From Azospirillum brasilense (GTDB lineage Bacteria > Pseudomonadota > Alphaproteobacteria > Azospirillales > Azospirillaceae), in NCBI RefSeq assembly GCF_001315015.1, contig NZ_CP012917.1, positions 251,001-315,000 of the forward strand: 64,000 bases of DNA, read 5' to 3'. Below, piece by piece: positions 50,813-59,922 of the stretch (position 1 is the first letter of the stretch; the number at the start of each line of letters is the position of its first letter). The notes under the pieces are model-generated. The model worked only from the letters and a program-made list of their open reading frames with translations. It did no database searches and was not told the origin of the DNA. The translations under genes were made by a program, and so were the position numbers.

Positions 50813-51796
50813 ATGACGACAACCGGTCAAAAGGAGAGTACGCAGCGGCCGCCTGCGACGACGCGGTCGATGCGTGTCCATCATATGGCGCGCGTCACAC
50901 CGCAAGTGCTGCTGGTGGAACTCCGCGACCCGGACGGCGAGGATCTGCCGTCCTACGAACCGGGCGCGCACATCGACGTGCATCTGCCGGACGGGGCGGT
51001 GCGCTCCTATTCACTGTGCGGCGACCCGGCGGATCGCTCCGCCTACCGGATCGCCGTTCTGAATCTGCCGGGCGGGCGGGGATCGCGCTTCATCCATGGG
51101 GACCTGCGGCTCGGCACCGCCGTCGCCATCGCTCCGCCCCGCAACAATTTCCGCTTCGATGCCGCCCCGCGCTACCGGTTCATCGCCGGGGGCATCGGCA
51201 TCACGCCTCTGCTGCCGATGATCCGCGAGGCGTCGCGCCGGGGAGCCGATTGGGTCCTGCATTATTGCGTGCGCAGTGCGGCCGAGGCACCGTTCCTCGC
51301 CGAGCTTCGCGAGTTGGGCAACGGCGAGGTGGTGGTTCACGCCGCGGACGAAGGCCGGCGGCTGGCGGTGAACGACCTGCTCGCGGCGACGCCCGACGAT
51401 GCCCTGATCTATTGCTGCGGGCCGCAGCGCTTGATGGACGCGGTCGCAAGCGCCATGCGGCCGTCGCAGGATGTGCGCTTCGAATGGTTCACGCCGCGCT
51501 CGGATGCGGGGCGTGACGCGGCGCCGGACGATTGCTTCGAGGTCGTCTGCGCCCGCTCCGGCGTGACCGTCGCGGTGAAGGAGGGGGTGAGCGTGCTGGA
51601 CGCGCTCGACGCCGCGGGCGTCCCGGTTGTCTCGTCGTGCGAGCAGGGCATCTGCGGCACCTGCGAGACGGCGGTGCTGGAGGGAGAGCCCGACCATCGC
51701 GACAGCGTCCTGTCCGACGCCGAACGCACCGCCGGAAAGACGATGATGATCTGCGTGTCGCGCGCCTGCAGCGCACGCTTGGTCCTGGACATTTGA
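50813..51796 (+). CDS. Phthalate dioxygenase reductase/VanB-type oxidoreductase (flavin plus plant-type [2Fe-2S])
   Basis: 327 residues: flavin-binding barrel (about 25-125; YEPGAHIDVHL, RSYSLCG), NAD-binding domain (130-225; AGGIGITPLLPMI) and C-terminal [2Fe-2S] ferredoxin (240-327) with CEQGICGTCETAVLEG and the fourth cysteine in MMICVSRA. It moves electrons from NAD(P)H through FMN and the cluster to a partner oxygenase or small redox compound. No oxygenase is adjacent. A SoxR promoter is upstream and a PAS gene 36 bp downstream. Start ATG 50813; an upstream ATG at 50777 is possible but has no ribosome site. Confidence 0.9.
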   Translation: MTTTGQKESTQRPPATTRSMRVHHMARVTPQVLLVELRDPDGEDLPSYEPGAHIDVHLPDGAVRSYSLCGDPADRSAYRIAVLNLPGGRGSRFIHGDLRLGTAVAIAPPRNNFRFDAAPRYRFIAGGIGITPLLPMIREASRRGADWVLHYCVRSAAEAPFLAELRELGNGEVVVHAADEGRRLAVNDLLAATPDDALIYCCGPQRLMDAVASAMRPSQDVRFEWFTPRSDAGRDAAPDDCFEVVCARSGVTVAVKEGVSVLDALDAAGVPVVSSCEQGICGTCETAVLEGEPDHRDSVLSDAERTAGKTMMICVSRACSARLVLDI

Positions 51797-51832
51797 ATCG
51801 GGCACATCGCAACGGAAAGACAGAGGGGATTT

Positions 51833-52258
51833 ATGACCGACAACGACCTGCAACGGTTGGGGCTGGCGCTGCTGAACAGCCCGGCCGAGGCCATCGCCTA
51901 TTCCGACCGCGAGGGCATCATCCGCTTCTGGAACGCGGGGGCGGAGCGCGTGTTCGGCTTCACCGCCGAGGAGGCGCTCGGCCAGTCGCTGGACATCATC
52001 ATTCCGGACCGTCAGCGCCAACGCCATTGGGACGGCTACGATCAGGTGATGAAGACGGGCGAGAGCCGTTACGGCAGCGGCGATCTTCTGTCGGTGCCGG
52101 CGACGCGCAAGGACGGAACCCGCATCTCGGTGGAGTTCACCATCGTGCCGCTGAAGGATGCGGACGGCGCCATGATGGGGATGGCGGCGGTCATGCGCGA
52201 CGTCACCGCCCGGTTCGACGAAGTGAAGGCCCTGCGCCGCCAAGCCGCCGGACGCTGA
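51833..52258 (+). CDS. Stand-alone PAS-domain protein
   Basis: 141 residues that consist almost entirely of one PAS/PAC unit: IAYSDREGIIRFWNAGAERVFGF at the N-terminus and VPATRKDGTRISVEFTIVPL plus VMRDVTARFDE at the PAC end. No output domain, kinase or membrane helix. It follows the SoxR-controlled reductase by 36 bp and a hairpin lies after it, so the two form a small operon. It may bind haem, flavin or a redox-active ligand, but no ligating residue is certain. Confidence 0.85.
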   Translation: MTDNDLQRLGLALLNSPAEAIAYSDREGIIRFWNAGAERVFGFTAEEALGQSLDIIIPDRQRQRHWDGYDQVMKTGESRYGSGDLLSVPATRKDGTRISVEFTIVPLKDADGAMMGMAAVMRDVTARFDEVKALRRQAAGR

Positions 52259-52274
52259 AACGCTCATTATCCCG

Positions 52275-52308
52275 GGAGAGCCACGCAGCGTTCGATGCGT
52301 GGCTCTCC
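52275..52308 (+). terminator. Long perfect hairpin after the PAS gene
   Basis: GGAGAGCCACGCA (52275-52287) pairs perfectly with TGCGTGGCTCTCC (52296-52308) around an 8-base loop. Positioned 16 bp after the PAS stop; no T-run, so it could be a Rho-type or mRNA-stabilising stem. Confidence 0.6.
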
Positions 52309-52383
52309 GAAATCGGAACCCTCATGGGCGGGGGCAGTTGAGAGGAGGCGATATCCTCAAGACATCAGCGTAGGGAGTGCGAC

Positions 52384-52698
52384 ATGCGCAATCTGATGAT
52401 CGCGGCGTCGGCCGCGATGCTTCTGGCCGCCTGTTCGGGTATGGATGGTGGCGGAATGAGCGGCGGCAGTTCCGGCAGCAGCATTTCGGGCGGCGGCACG
52501 TCCGGCAGCCAGGGTGTGGACGAGCCGAACGTCAATCCGAACGCGACCACCTCCAGCCCTGGTCCTTACAGCGGAGGCCCCTACAGCGGGTCGGGGGTGA
52601 GCGAGCCGCAAAGCCGCACCCGGTCGCCCAACGAGTCCGGCATGGACCAGGGCATGACACGCCAATCCCTCCCGAACCGCTCCGGCACCGGGTGGTAA
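52384..52698 (+). CDS. Small Gly/Ser-rich lipoprotein
   Basis: 104 residues. Signal with LLAAC lipobox (cysteine near residue 17), then a low-complexity mature part of G, S, P, N and T (GMSGGSSGSSISGGGTSGSQ, PYSGGPYSGSG). Probably an unstructured outer-membrane lipoprotein; function unknown. Confidence 0.75.
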   Translation: MRNLMIAASAAMLLAACSGMDGGGMSGGSSGSSISGGGTSGSQGVDEPNVNPNATTSSPGPYSGGPYSGSGVSEPQSRTRSPNESGMDQGMTRQSLPNRSGTGW

Positions 52699-52845
52699 CC
52701 CGCAACGGCACGGCCATCCTGCGGAATTCCGGACCCGGGCGAATAGGGAGAGCCTGACCGGCCTGTTCTGGAACCCGCGGCGGTCGGCGAGGTTCCTACC
52801 CTGCCGGCCACGCCGGCTGGGTTTCAGAACGCGCAGGAGTTGTCC

Positions 52846-53019
52846 ATGCTGAAATGGGCGTTGATCTTTTTCGTGGTGTCTCTGGTCGCCGGCGCGCTCG
52901 GCTTCACCAACGTGTCGTCGGCCACCGCGGGAGTCGCGAAGATCCTCTTCGGGATCGCGCTGATCATCTTCCTGGTCTTCCTGGTGCTCGCCCTGCTGGC
53001 CGGCGAGGTGATTTTCTGA
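52846..53019 (+). CDS. DUF1328 (UPF0391) small membrane protein
   Basis: 57 residues with two hydrophobic helices. MLKWALIFFVVSLVAGALGF, the middle AGVAKILFGIALIIFLVFLV and LLAGEVIF are the YtjA/DUF1328 pattern. Often induced by envelope or general stress in Proteobacteria. The 147 bp between it and the lipoprotein gene hold no other gene. Converges on the protease gene. Confidence 0.88.
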   Translation: MLKWALIFFVVSLVAGALGFTNVSSATAGVAKILFGIALIIFLVFLVLALLAGEVIF

Positions 53020-53023
53020 TCCG

Positions 53024-54241
53024 TCAGCGGAGCCCCGCTGACTGGGGACGAAGAATGGACAGCGCGCGGGCGAAGGCCTGATCGTTGGCCGCGTTGGGGA
53101 TGCCGTTGGACGGTAGGGCGGATTGCCCGTCCTCCGCAGCCGGCTCCGCGATGGTCTCGTCGGGCTGGATGCCGATCTGGTGGATCGACTGGCCCGACGG
53201 TGTGTAGTAGCGCGCCGTGGTCAGCTTCAGCGCCCCGCTGTCGAAGGGGATGACGCTCTGGATGATCCCCTTGCCGAAGGTCGTCGTGCCGATCACCGTC
53301 GCGCGCCGGTGGTCCTTGAGCGCCCCGGTCAGGATCTCCGCGGCGGAGGCGGATTTCGCGTTGACCAGCACCACCAGCGGCAGGCCGTCCGTCTCGTCAC
53401 CCGGCGTGGCGATGTAGGTCTTGTCCGCCCCGCGTCCGGGGCCGCGGGCGGTCAGGATCGTTCCCTTGTCGAGGAAGGCGTCGGCGACGCGGACGCTCGC
53501 CTGCACCAGCCCGCCGGGGTTGTCGCGCACATCGATGATGAAGCCGCCGATGTCCGGCCCGATCCGCTCGCGCAGCGAGCGGATGGCCGTGCTGACCCCG
53601 GTGGCGGTCTGACGGTCGAAGCGGGTGATGCGGATGTAGCCCACCGTCCCGACGGCGCCCAGCCGGACCGAGGGAATGCGCAGCTTGCCGCGGACCACGC
53701 TGACCTCGAAAGGGTCGGGCATGCCGGCGCGCAGGACGGTCAGCGACACCGCCGCCCCTTCCGGACCGCTCAGCATCTGCTTGACGGTCGCCAGTTCCGC
53801 CCCGCCTACCGGCTGCTGGTCCACCGCCAGGATCACGTCGCCGGAGCGCAGCCCGGCGGCCTCGGCGGGGGACTCGGGAACGGTCTCGACAATGCGGACG
53901 CGGGTGCCGTGGGCCTCGTAGCGGATGCCCAGCCCGGCGAAGGCACCGTCGTTCGACGCCTGCAACTGGCGGTATTCGCCATCGTCGAGATAGGCGGAGT
54001 AGCGGTCCCGCCCGGCCATCGCCTTGATGGCGATGTCGACCAGTTCATGGTCGGTCAGCGGCTCGACATATTGGCCGCGGATGGTGCGCAGCGCCCGGAC
54101 GAAGCGGTCGACCTCCTCCGCCTCCGTACTGTGGCCATAAGGGGTTGCATCGCCGGCCTGCGCGCTCCGTCCAGCGGTCATACCGCCTGGGATCGCGAGG
54201 AAGGCGCAAAGGGCGGCGGCGGTGACGAGGCGCAGCTTCAC
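53024..54241 (-). CDS. C-terminal processing protease (S41 family)
   Basis: 405 residues with a signal peptide (to about residue 29), PDZ domain (98-180; LGIRYEAHGTRVRIVETVPE, GLRSGDVILAVDQQPV) and the tail-specific protease domain. Catalytic S299 (NAKSASAAEI) and K324 (TTFGKG) are present, with DVRDNPGG before them. It degrades or trims periplasmic proteins. Shorter than CtpA of many relatives and without their C-terminal coiled extension. Converges with the DUF1328 gene, 4 bp apart. Confidence 0.93.
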   Translation of the reverse strand: MKLRLVTAAALCAFLAIPGGMTAGRSAQAGDATPYGHSTEAEEVDRFVRALRTIRGQYVEPLTDHELVDIAIKAMAGRDRYSAYLDDGEYRQLQASNDGAFAGLGIRYEAHGTRVRIVETVPESPAEAAGLRSGDVILAVDQQPVGGAELATVKQMLSGPEGAAVSLTVLRAGMPDPFEVSVVRGKLRIPSVRLGAVGTVGYIRITRFDRQTATGVSTAIRSLRERIGPDIGGFIIDVRDNPGGLVQASVRVADAFLDKGTILTARGPGRGADKTYIATPGDETDGLPLVVLVNAKSASAAEILTGALKDHRRATVIGTTTFGKGIIQSVIPFDSGALKLTTARYYTPSGQSIHQIGIQPDETIAEPAAEDGQSALPSNGIPNAANDQAFARALSILRPQSAGLR

Positions 54242-54297
54242 GGCGGCAATCTCTCGGGATCGGAGCGGCGATGCTTCGAAATTAGCCGCGAATTGGT

Positions 54298-55260
54298 TTA
54301 TGTACCGTTAACCATAACCGGAGCGTGTTGGTCCTTGCCCAGGCTGTCGGACCGCCGCCATGCCGGCTCCGACAGGCGTTCGACCAGGAAGTCGGCCAGG
54401 ACCCCGACCTTCGCCGGGCGTGTGCGGGCCGACGGCGTGACGAAGTAGAGCCCGCCTTTCGGCAGTGACCAGTCGGTCAGGATGGCGGTCAGCCGCCCGT
54501 CCGCCAGATGCTCCGTGGCCATGAACTCCGGCAGTTCGGCGATCGCCAAGCCCTCCAGGAGCATCGGCACCAGGGCGTCGGCGTTGGTGACGCGCAGCGG
54601 GCCGGATGGCGTGACACTCTCCTCCTCGCCGGCGCCGTTGGTGAAATGCCAGATGTCCTGGCGCCGCCGGTAGGCGTAGCCCAGGCAATGGTGGTCCTTC
54701 AGGTCACGGGGATGCCGGGGCAGGCCGTGGCGGGCGATGTAGCGGGGGGCGGCAAGGACGACGGGAGCGATGGGGCACAGCCGCCGCGCCACCAGCGAAC
54801 TGTCCGGAAGCACGGCGATCCGCAGCGCAGCGTCGAAGCCCTCCCCAACCAAGTCGACGGTCGCGTCGCTCAGATGCAGGTCGATGGAAATCTCCGGATA
54901 GAGACGGAAGAAGTCCGGCAGCAGGGGCGCCACCCAGCGCAGCCCGAACGACATCGGCACCGCCAGACGGATCAGACCGCGCGGGCGGCTGGACAGTTCA
55001 CGCGCCGCGTTCTCGGCCGCTTCCGCCTCGTCATAGAGGCGCATCGCGCGCTCGGCCAGGGAATGGCCGAAATCGGTCAAGGCCAGCCGGCGCGATGTGC
55101 GGTTGAACAACCGTCCGCCCAACCGCTCCTCCAGCCGGCCGACCGCGCGCGACACCGTGGCGACCGACACGCCCATGGCGCGGGCCGCACCGGCGAAGGA
55201 GCGCTCCTCCACCACCTTGGCGAACATCGCCAGGCCCTCGAAATCCGGCAGCTTCGACAT
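54298..55260 (-). CDS. LysR-family transcriptional regulator
   Basis: 320 residues. Helix-turn-helix FEGLAMFAKVVEERSFAGAARAMGVSVATVSRAVGRLE and the CrgA/DsdC-like effector domain (LPDFFRLYPEISIDLHLSDA, VAPVVLAAPRYIARHG-like segments). Divergent from an SDR gene with 103 bp between the starts, the usual geometry for control of that gene. Start ATG 55260 (MSKLPDFEG); a TTG at 55266 is less likely. Confidence 0.92.
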   Translation of the reverse strand: MSKLPDFEGLAMFAKVVEERSFAGAARAMGVSVATVSRAVGRLEERLGGRLFNRTSRRLALTDFGHSLAERAMRLYDEAEAAENAARELSSRPRGLIRLAVPMSFGLRWVAPLLPDFFRLYPEISIDLHLSDATVDLVGEGFDAALRIAVLPDSSLVARRLCPIAPVVLAAPRYIARHGLPRHPRDLKDHHCLGYAYRRRQDIWHFTNGAGEEESVTPSGPLRVTNADALVPMLLEGLAIAELPEFMATEHLADGRLTAILTDWSLPKGGLYFVTPSARTRPAKVGVLADFLVERLSEPAWRRSDSLGKDQHAPVMVNGT

Positions 55261-55363
55261 CGCCAATCCTGCAACGATGGTTTTCAGTCGTTTCTATTTC
55301 GATGTGTGTCCGCCGTCGATAGCTTTGTCTCCAGCGAACAACCCAGTCCCAAGGAGACTTCCG

Positions 55364-56128
55364 ATGTCACGCAAGCTTGACGGCAAGATCGCCCTCGTCA
55401 CCGGCGCCACCAGCGGCATCGGCCTCGCCGCGGCCAAGCGCTTCGCCGCCGAAGGTGCGGCCGTCTATCTCACCGGCCGTCGCCAATCCGAACTGGAGGC
55501 CGCGGTCGCGGCGATCCGGGACGCCGGCGGCACGGCGACGGGGGTGCAGGCCGACTCGTCCAATCTGGCCGATCTCGATCGGCTCTATGCCCAAATCCAG
55601 AGCGAGGCGGGCCGTCTTGACGTGCTGTACGCCAACGCCGGCGGCGGCGGCATGCTGCCGCTGGGCGCCATCACCGAGGATCAGTACGAGGACACGTTCA
55701 ACCGCAATGTGAAGGGCGTGCTGTTCACCGTGCAGAAGGCGCTGCCGCTGCTCGGCCGGGGCGCGTCGGTGATCCTCGCCGGGTCCACCGCCGGCAGCAT
55801 GGGCACGGCGGCCTTCAGCGTCTACAGCGCCAGCAAGGCGGCGGTGCGCAACTTCGCCCGCAGTTGGATCCTCGACCTGAAAGACCGCGGCATCCGCGTC
55901 AACACGCTCAGCCCCGGTCCGATCCGCACGCCGGGTCTGGTCGAGCTGGCCGGTCCGGACGCGGCGCAGCAGCAAGGGCTGGTGGATTATCTGGCGGCGC
56001 AGGTGCCGCTGGGCCGCGTCGGCGATCCCGACGAAATCGCCAAGGCCGCTGTCTTCCTGGCGTCCGACGACAGCAGCTTCGTCAACGGCGTGGAACTGTT
56101 CGCCGACGGCGGCATGGCCCAGGTTTGA
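55364..56128 (+). CDS. Short-chain dehydrogenase/reductase (SDR)
   Basis: 254 residues. GATSGIGLAAAKRF (cofactor), YANAGGGG, ILAGSTAGS (serine) and the YSASK catalytic pair. ASDDSSFVNGVELFADGG closes the fold. The GRR motif after strand 2 (YLTGRRQSELE) suggests NADPH preference. Substrate unknown. Strong AAGGAG site before the ATG at 55364. Controlled probably by the divergent LysR. Confidence 0.92.
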   Translation: MSRKLDGKIALVTGATSGIGLAAAKRFAAEGAAVYLTGRRQSELEAAVAAIRDAGGTATGVQADSSNLADLDRLYAQIQSEAGRLDVLYANAGGGGMLPLGAITEDQYEDTFNRNVKGVLFTVQKALPLLGRGASVILAGSTAGSMGTAAFSVYSASKAAVRNFARSWILDLKDRGIRVNTLSPGPIRTPGLVELAGPDAAQQQGLVDYLAAQVPLGRVGDPDEIAKAAVFLASDDSSFVNGVELFADGGMAQV

Positions 56129-56149
56129 AGTCAAATCCGAGGAAGGGAC

Positions 56150-56174
56150 CGGGGGAACGGTTTCCGATCCCCCG
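56150..56174. terminator. Hairpin between convergent SDR and DUF47 genes
   Basis: CGGGGGA-N11-TCCCCCG perfect stem (56150-56156 with 56168-56174) in the 66-bp gap between two converging genes; fits a shared terminator. Confidence 0.55.
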
Positions 56175-56194
56175 CCCAACACTGGAAAGCGTCC

Positions 56195-56842
56195 TTACGC
56201 CTGATCCAGGGTGATCCCTTCGATCAGGTCGCCCACATCGTCGCAGCGGTCGGTGACGGCTTCCAGCAGTTCGTAGACCTCGCGGCGGCCCAGGAAGTCG
56301 ATCATCTCCGGACGCTCGGCGATCAGGGACTTCATGGCGTCGCGCAGGATCTCGTCGGCCTCGTCCTCCAAATCGGAGATCTGGCCGCAGATGTGCAGGA
56401 TGCGGTCGGCGTGGACGGAGATCTTGGTCAGCAGCGGCATGACCTCGGACAGCAGGGCCGCTTGGCGGCGGCCGATCGCCGCCATGCGCATCATCCGGTC
56501 GTCGAAGGTCTCGATGCCGTAGAGCGCGGCGAGGCGCGGCACTTCGTCCATCAGGTCGATGCAATCATCCAGCGCGTTGATCAGCGCCTGGATCTCCGAC
56601 CGGTCGAAGGGGGTGATGAAGGCGCGGTGCAACCCGCGCCCGGCGTCCTTGGCGACGCGGTCGGCGTCCTTCTCGATCCGCTTCAGCGTCGCGGTGCGGT
56701 CGGCGCGCTCCTCCGGACCGGCCTGCATGACGGCTTCCAGGGCGGCGGCGGCGTCGACGATGTGGCGGGCCTGCTCGATGAATTGCTCAATGACCCGCTC
56801 TTCCTTCGGCATCATGGAGCGGATGGCGCGCAGCAGCAGCAT
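56195..56842 (-). CDS. DUF47 (PhoU-like) protein
   Basis: 215 residues, all-helical. FIEQARHIVDAAAALEAVMQ, HRAFITPFDRSEIQALINAL and DRCDDVGDLIEGITLDQA are diagnostic of the TIGR00153/DUF47 PhoU-like family. These usually sit beside a pit phosphate transporter and regulate it; no pit gene is adjacent here, and the protein stands alone between convergent neighbours. Confidence 0.88.
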   Translation of the reverse strand: MLLLRAIRSMMPKEERVIEQFIEQARHIVDAAAALEAVMQAGPEERADRTATLKRIEKDADRVAKDAGRGLHRAFITPFDRSEIQALINALDDCIDLMDEVPRLAALYGIETFDDRMMRMAAIGRRQAALLSEVMPLLTKISVHADRILHICGQISDLEDEADEILRDAMKSLIAERPEMIDFLGRREVYELLEAVTDRCDDVGDLIEGITLDQA

Positions 56843-56981
56843 GGAAACGGTTCTCTCGGTCGGTTCTGCCGTTTCCTCTTAACGCCGGACGTCATGAAAT
56901 TGCAGCAAAAACGTCATACGGGCAGGACAGGGCAGACAGGCCGGGGGAGAAAGCCCCGGCCTGCCGTGTCCTGCGCCGTCC

Positions 56982-59183
56982 TTACACCATGCCGGAGCGG
57001 GTGAAGGGCAGGTGGTGCAGGCGCTTGCCGGTGGCGGCGAAGACCGCGTTGGCGACCGCCGGGGCGGCGGTCGGCACGCCGGGCTCGCCGACGCCGGTCG
57101 GACGGGCGGTGGAGGGGAGGATGTGCACCTCGACCGGCGGCATCTCCGAATTGCGGAGCGGTTGGTAGGTGTCGAAGTTGCTCTGGTCCACCAGCCCGCC
57201 GGTCAGCGTGATCTCGTCGCGCAGCGCGTGGCCGATGGCCCAGCCGGTGCCGCCGGAGATCTGCGCCTCGACGATGTTGGGGTTCACGACCTGCCCGCAA
57301 TCCACCGCGCAGACCACGCGGTCGATGGTCACGCGGCCCTGGTCGTCCACCGAGACCTCGGCGACGTGGGCGACGAAGCTGCTGAAGCTCTCATGCACGG
57401 CGATGCCGCGGCCCTTGCCCTTGGGCAGCGGCTGGCCCCAGCCGGCCTTCTCGGCCGCCAGCTTCAGCACGCCCTGGAGGCGCGGGTGGTCCTTCAGCAT
57501 CTCTAGCCGGAAGGCCACCGGGTCCTTGCCCGCCGCCGCGGCCAGCTCGTCGATCATCACCTCCTTGGCGTAGGCGGTGTGGGTGTGACCGACCGAGCGC
57601 CACCACAGGGTGGTCACCGGGGACTTCGGCGACTGCAGATCGACGTACAGGTTCGGCACGGCGTAGGCCATGTCCGAGGACCCCTCGACCGAGGTCGCGT
57701 CCACGCCGTTCTTGACCATCACGGCTTCGAACGGGGTGCCCTCCATGAAGCTCTGCCCGACGATCTTCTGCCGCCACGCCACCAGCGTGCCGGAGGCGTC
57801 GAGGCCGGCCTTCACCTTGTGCAGGAACAGCGGGCGGTAGCGACCGCCGTGGATGTCGTCCTCGCGCGTCCACACCAGATGGACCGGGGCCTTGCCATAA
57901 GCTTTGGCGATGGACACAGCCTCGGCGATGTAGTCGGCGTCGGTCGTGGCGCGGCGGCCGAAGCTGCCGCCCGCCCAGACGGTGTTGATCACCACCTGCT
58001 CCGGCTTGCAGCCCAGCATGGCGGCGGCGACCTTCTGCTCGACCCCCTGGAACTGCGAGCCGGCCCAGATGGTGCAGCCGCCGTCCGGGTTCAGCTCCAC
58101 GGTCGCGTTCAGCGGCTCCATCGGGGCGTGGGCGAGGTAAGGGAAGACGAACTCCGCCTCCACCACCTTGGCGGCTCCGGCCAGCGCCTTCGCCGCATCG
58201 CCAGTATCGGTGGCCACGTTGCCCGGCTGGTCGGCCAGCTTGCGGTAGTCGGCGAGCATCTCGTCGGTGCCGCGCATCTCCGCCTTGGCGTCGTCCCACT
58301 CCACCGTCAGCGCCTCGCGGCCCTTCATGGCGGCCCAGGTGTTCTTGGCGACGACCGCGACGCCCCTCGGCACGGTCAGCACCTCCAGGACGCCCGGAAC
58401 CTGCTTGGCCGCGGCGGCGTCCACCGACTTCACGGTGCCGCCGAAGCGGGGGGAGCGGGCCATCACCGCCGTCACTTGGCCGGGGCGGCGGATGTCCATG
58501 GCGAAGATCGCCGTGCCGTCGGTCTTGGACACATGGTCCAGCCGGTGCAGCGACGGGTTGCCGATGAGCTTGTAGTCCTTGGCGTCCTTCAGCGCGACAT
58601 TCTGCGGGACGGGCAGCTTCGCCGCGTCCTCCGCCAGTTCGCCGAAGCGGGCGCTGCGATTGGAGGCGGCGTGGCGGACGACGCCCTTCTCCACCGTGAC
58701 GGACGAGGCCGGGACCGACCAGCGCGCCGCGGCGGTGGCGACCAGCATGGCGCGGGCGGCGGCGCCGGCCATGCGCAGCTCGTCCCAGCTGTTGGCGACG
58801 GCGGTGGAGCCGCCGGTGCCCTGGATGCCGAAGAAGTGGTTGGCGTAGAGCGCGCCGTCCGCCGGGGCGAAGGCGCCGCGCATCTGCGCCCAGTCGGCGT
58901 CAAGCTCCTCCGCGACGATGGTGGTCAGGCCGGTCATGATGCCCTGGCCCTTGTCCAGATGCTTGACCAGCACGGTGACCGTGTCGTCGGCGGCGATGCG
59001 GATGAAGGCCTGCGGGCGCGGGTCCGCCGGGCCGACAACCTTGGGGGTGGCGGCCTCGCTGGCGAACCCCGTCCGGGGCAGCATGGCGCCGAGAACCAGG
59101 GCGCCGCCGGCCCCCTTGAGGAAGCCGCGGCGCGAGGGGGAGGCGACATCCGCCGCCGCCTGCTTGATGAGCTGGTTCAGCAT
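56982..59183 (-). CDS. Molybdopterin-binding large subunit, isoquinoline 1-oxidoreductase type (IorB-like)
   Basis: 733 residues of the xanthine-oxidase family. A twin-arginine signal (SPSRRGFLKGAGGALVLGA, R19-R20) sends it to the periplasm. Molybdopterin-binding elements include HFFGIQGTGGSTAVANSWDE, WAGGSFGRRATTDADYIAEA and the active-site glutamate in GVGEPGVP near the C-terminus. It hydroxylates an aldehyde or N-heterocycle with water; the substrate is unknown. Coupled to the [2Fe-2S] subunit (3 bp gap). No cytochrome c subunit or FAD subunit is adjacent. Confidence 0.92.
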   Translation of the reverse strand: MLNQLIKQAAADVASPSRRGFLKGAGGALVLGAMLPRTGFASEAATPKVVGPADPRPQAFIRIAADDTVTVLVKHLDKGQGIMTGLTTIVAEELDADWAQMRGAFAPADGALYANHFFGIQGTGGSTAVANSWDELRMAGAAARAMLVATAAARWSVPASSVTVEKGVVRHAASNRSARFGELAEDAAKLPVPQNVALKDAKDYKLIGNPSLHRLDHVSKTDGTAIFAMDIRRPGQVTAVMARSPRFGGTVKSVDAAAAKQVPGVLEVLTVPRGVAVVAKNTWAAMKGREALTVEWDDAKAEMRGTDEMLADYRKLADQPGNVATDTGDAAKALAGAAKVVEAEFVFPYLAHAPMEPLNATVELNPDGGCTIWAGSQFQGVEQKVAAAMLGCKPEQVVINTVWAGGSFGRRATTDADYIAEAVSIAKAYGKAPVHLVWTREDDIHGGRYRPLFLHKVKAGLDASGTLVAWRQKIVGQSFMEGTPFEAVMVKNGVDATSVEGSSDMAYAVPNLYVDLQSPKSPVTTLWWRSVGHTHTAYAKEVMIDELAAAAGKDPVAFRLEMLKDHPRLQGVLKLAAEKAGWGQPLPKGKGRGIAVHESFSSFVAHVAEVSVDDQGRVTIDRVVCAVDCGQVVNPNIVEAQISGGTGWAIGHALRDEITLTGGLVDQSNFDTYQPLRNSEMPPVEVHILPSTARPTGVGEPGVPTAAPAVANAVFAATGKRLHHLPFTRSGMV

Positions 59184-59186
59184 GGC

Positions 59187-59645
59187 TCAGGCCCCCATCG
59201 CCTTGGCGGCGTCCTTGATGGCCGCGCGGATGCGCGGGTAGGTGGCGCAGCGGCAGACGTTGCCGTCCATCGCCGCGTCGATGTCGTCGTCCGTGGGGTT
59301 GCGGTTGTCGGACAGCAGCGCCACGGCGCTCATGATCTGGCCGGACTGGCAGTAGCCGCACTGCACCACGTCCAGCTTCTGCCAGGCGGCTTGGACGGCC
59401 TGGGCGACCGTGCCGGACACGCCCTCGATCGTGGTGATCTTGGTGCCAGCGGCGGATTCCGCCGGGGTCTGGCAGGCGCGGATCGGCGTGCCGTCCATAT
59501 GGACGGTGCAGGCGCCGCACTGGGCGATGCCGCAGCCGAACTTGGTGCCGGTCAGGTTCAACTCGTCCCGCAGGACCCACAGAAGCGGCATGTCGCCGGG
59601 CACGTCGACGTCCCGGTCCTGCCCGTTGATGTTCAAACGAATCAT
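59187..59645 (-). CDS. [2Fe-2S] small subunit, isoquinoline 1-oxidoreductase type (IorA-like)
   Basis: 152 residues. Plant-type cluster motif FGCGIAQCGACTVHMDG with the fourth cysteine in RACQTP, and the second cluster in VQCGYCQSGQI and GNVCRCATYPRI. It relays electrons from the molybdenum centre. It has no signal peptide and should be exported with the Tat-targeted large subunit. Start ATG 59645 (MIRLNINGQ) is chosen over the long open upstream frame. Confidence 0.94.
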   Translation of the reverse strand: MIRLNINGQDRDVDVPGDMPLLWVLRDELNLTGTKFGCGIAQCGACTVHMDGTPIRACQTPAESAAGTKITTIEGVSGTVAQAVQAAWQKLDVVQCGYCQSGQIMSAVALLSDNRNPTDDDIDAAMDGNVCRCATYPRIRAAIKDAAKAMGA

Positions 59646-59922
59646 CGGATGATCCCTGTCTCTCGACTCTGCCTGTCGGGTATTGTGGTGTGGGCCTTCG
59701 GCGGGCAATTCCTGCGTGAATCCCAGCTTCGAAAAGACCGTATGCAGTGTGGTCCCGTTCGGCGGGCGTGGCAAACATCCCAGTGTGGGAGTTGGTCTTC
59801 CGCGGAAGCGCCGGCCCTATCCGTTCGTTCGGCCCGCAAACGTGACCACGATCATCCTAACCGCTTCGCTGCGAGCCGAATAGCCGGTACAATCCGCTTG
59901 AGCTTATGAATTTGGTGCATGA

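Noticed and set aside
57579..59909. 776-codon plus-strand open frame
   Set aside because: Antisense of the molybdoenzyme subunit genes, whose cofactor motifs and Tat signal are unmistakable.
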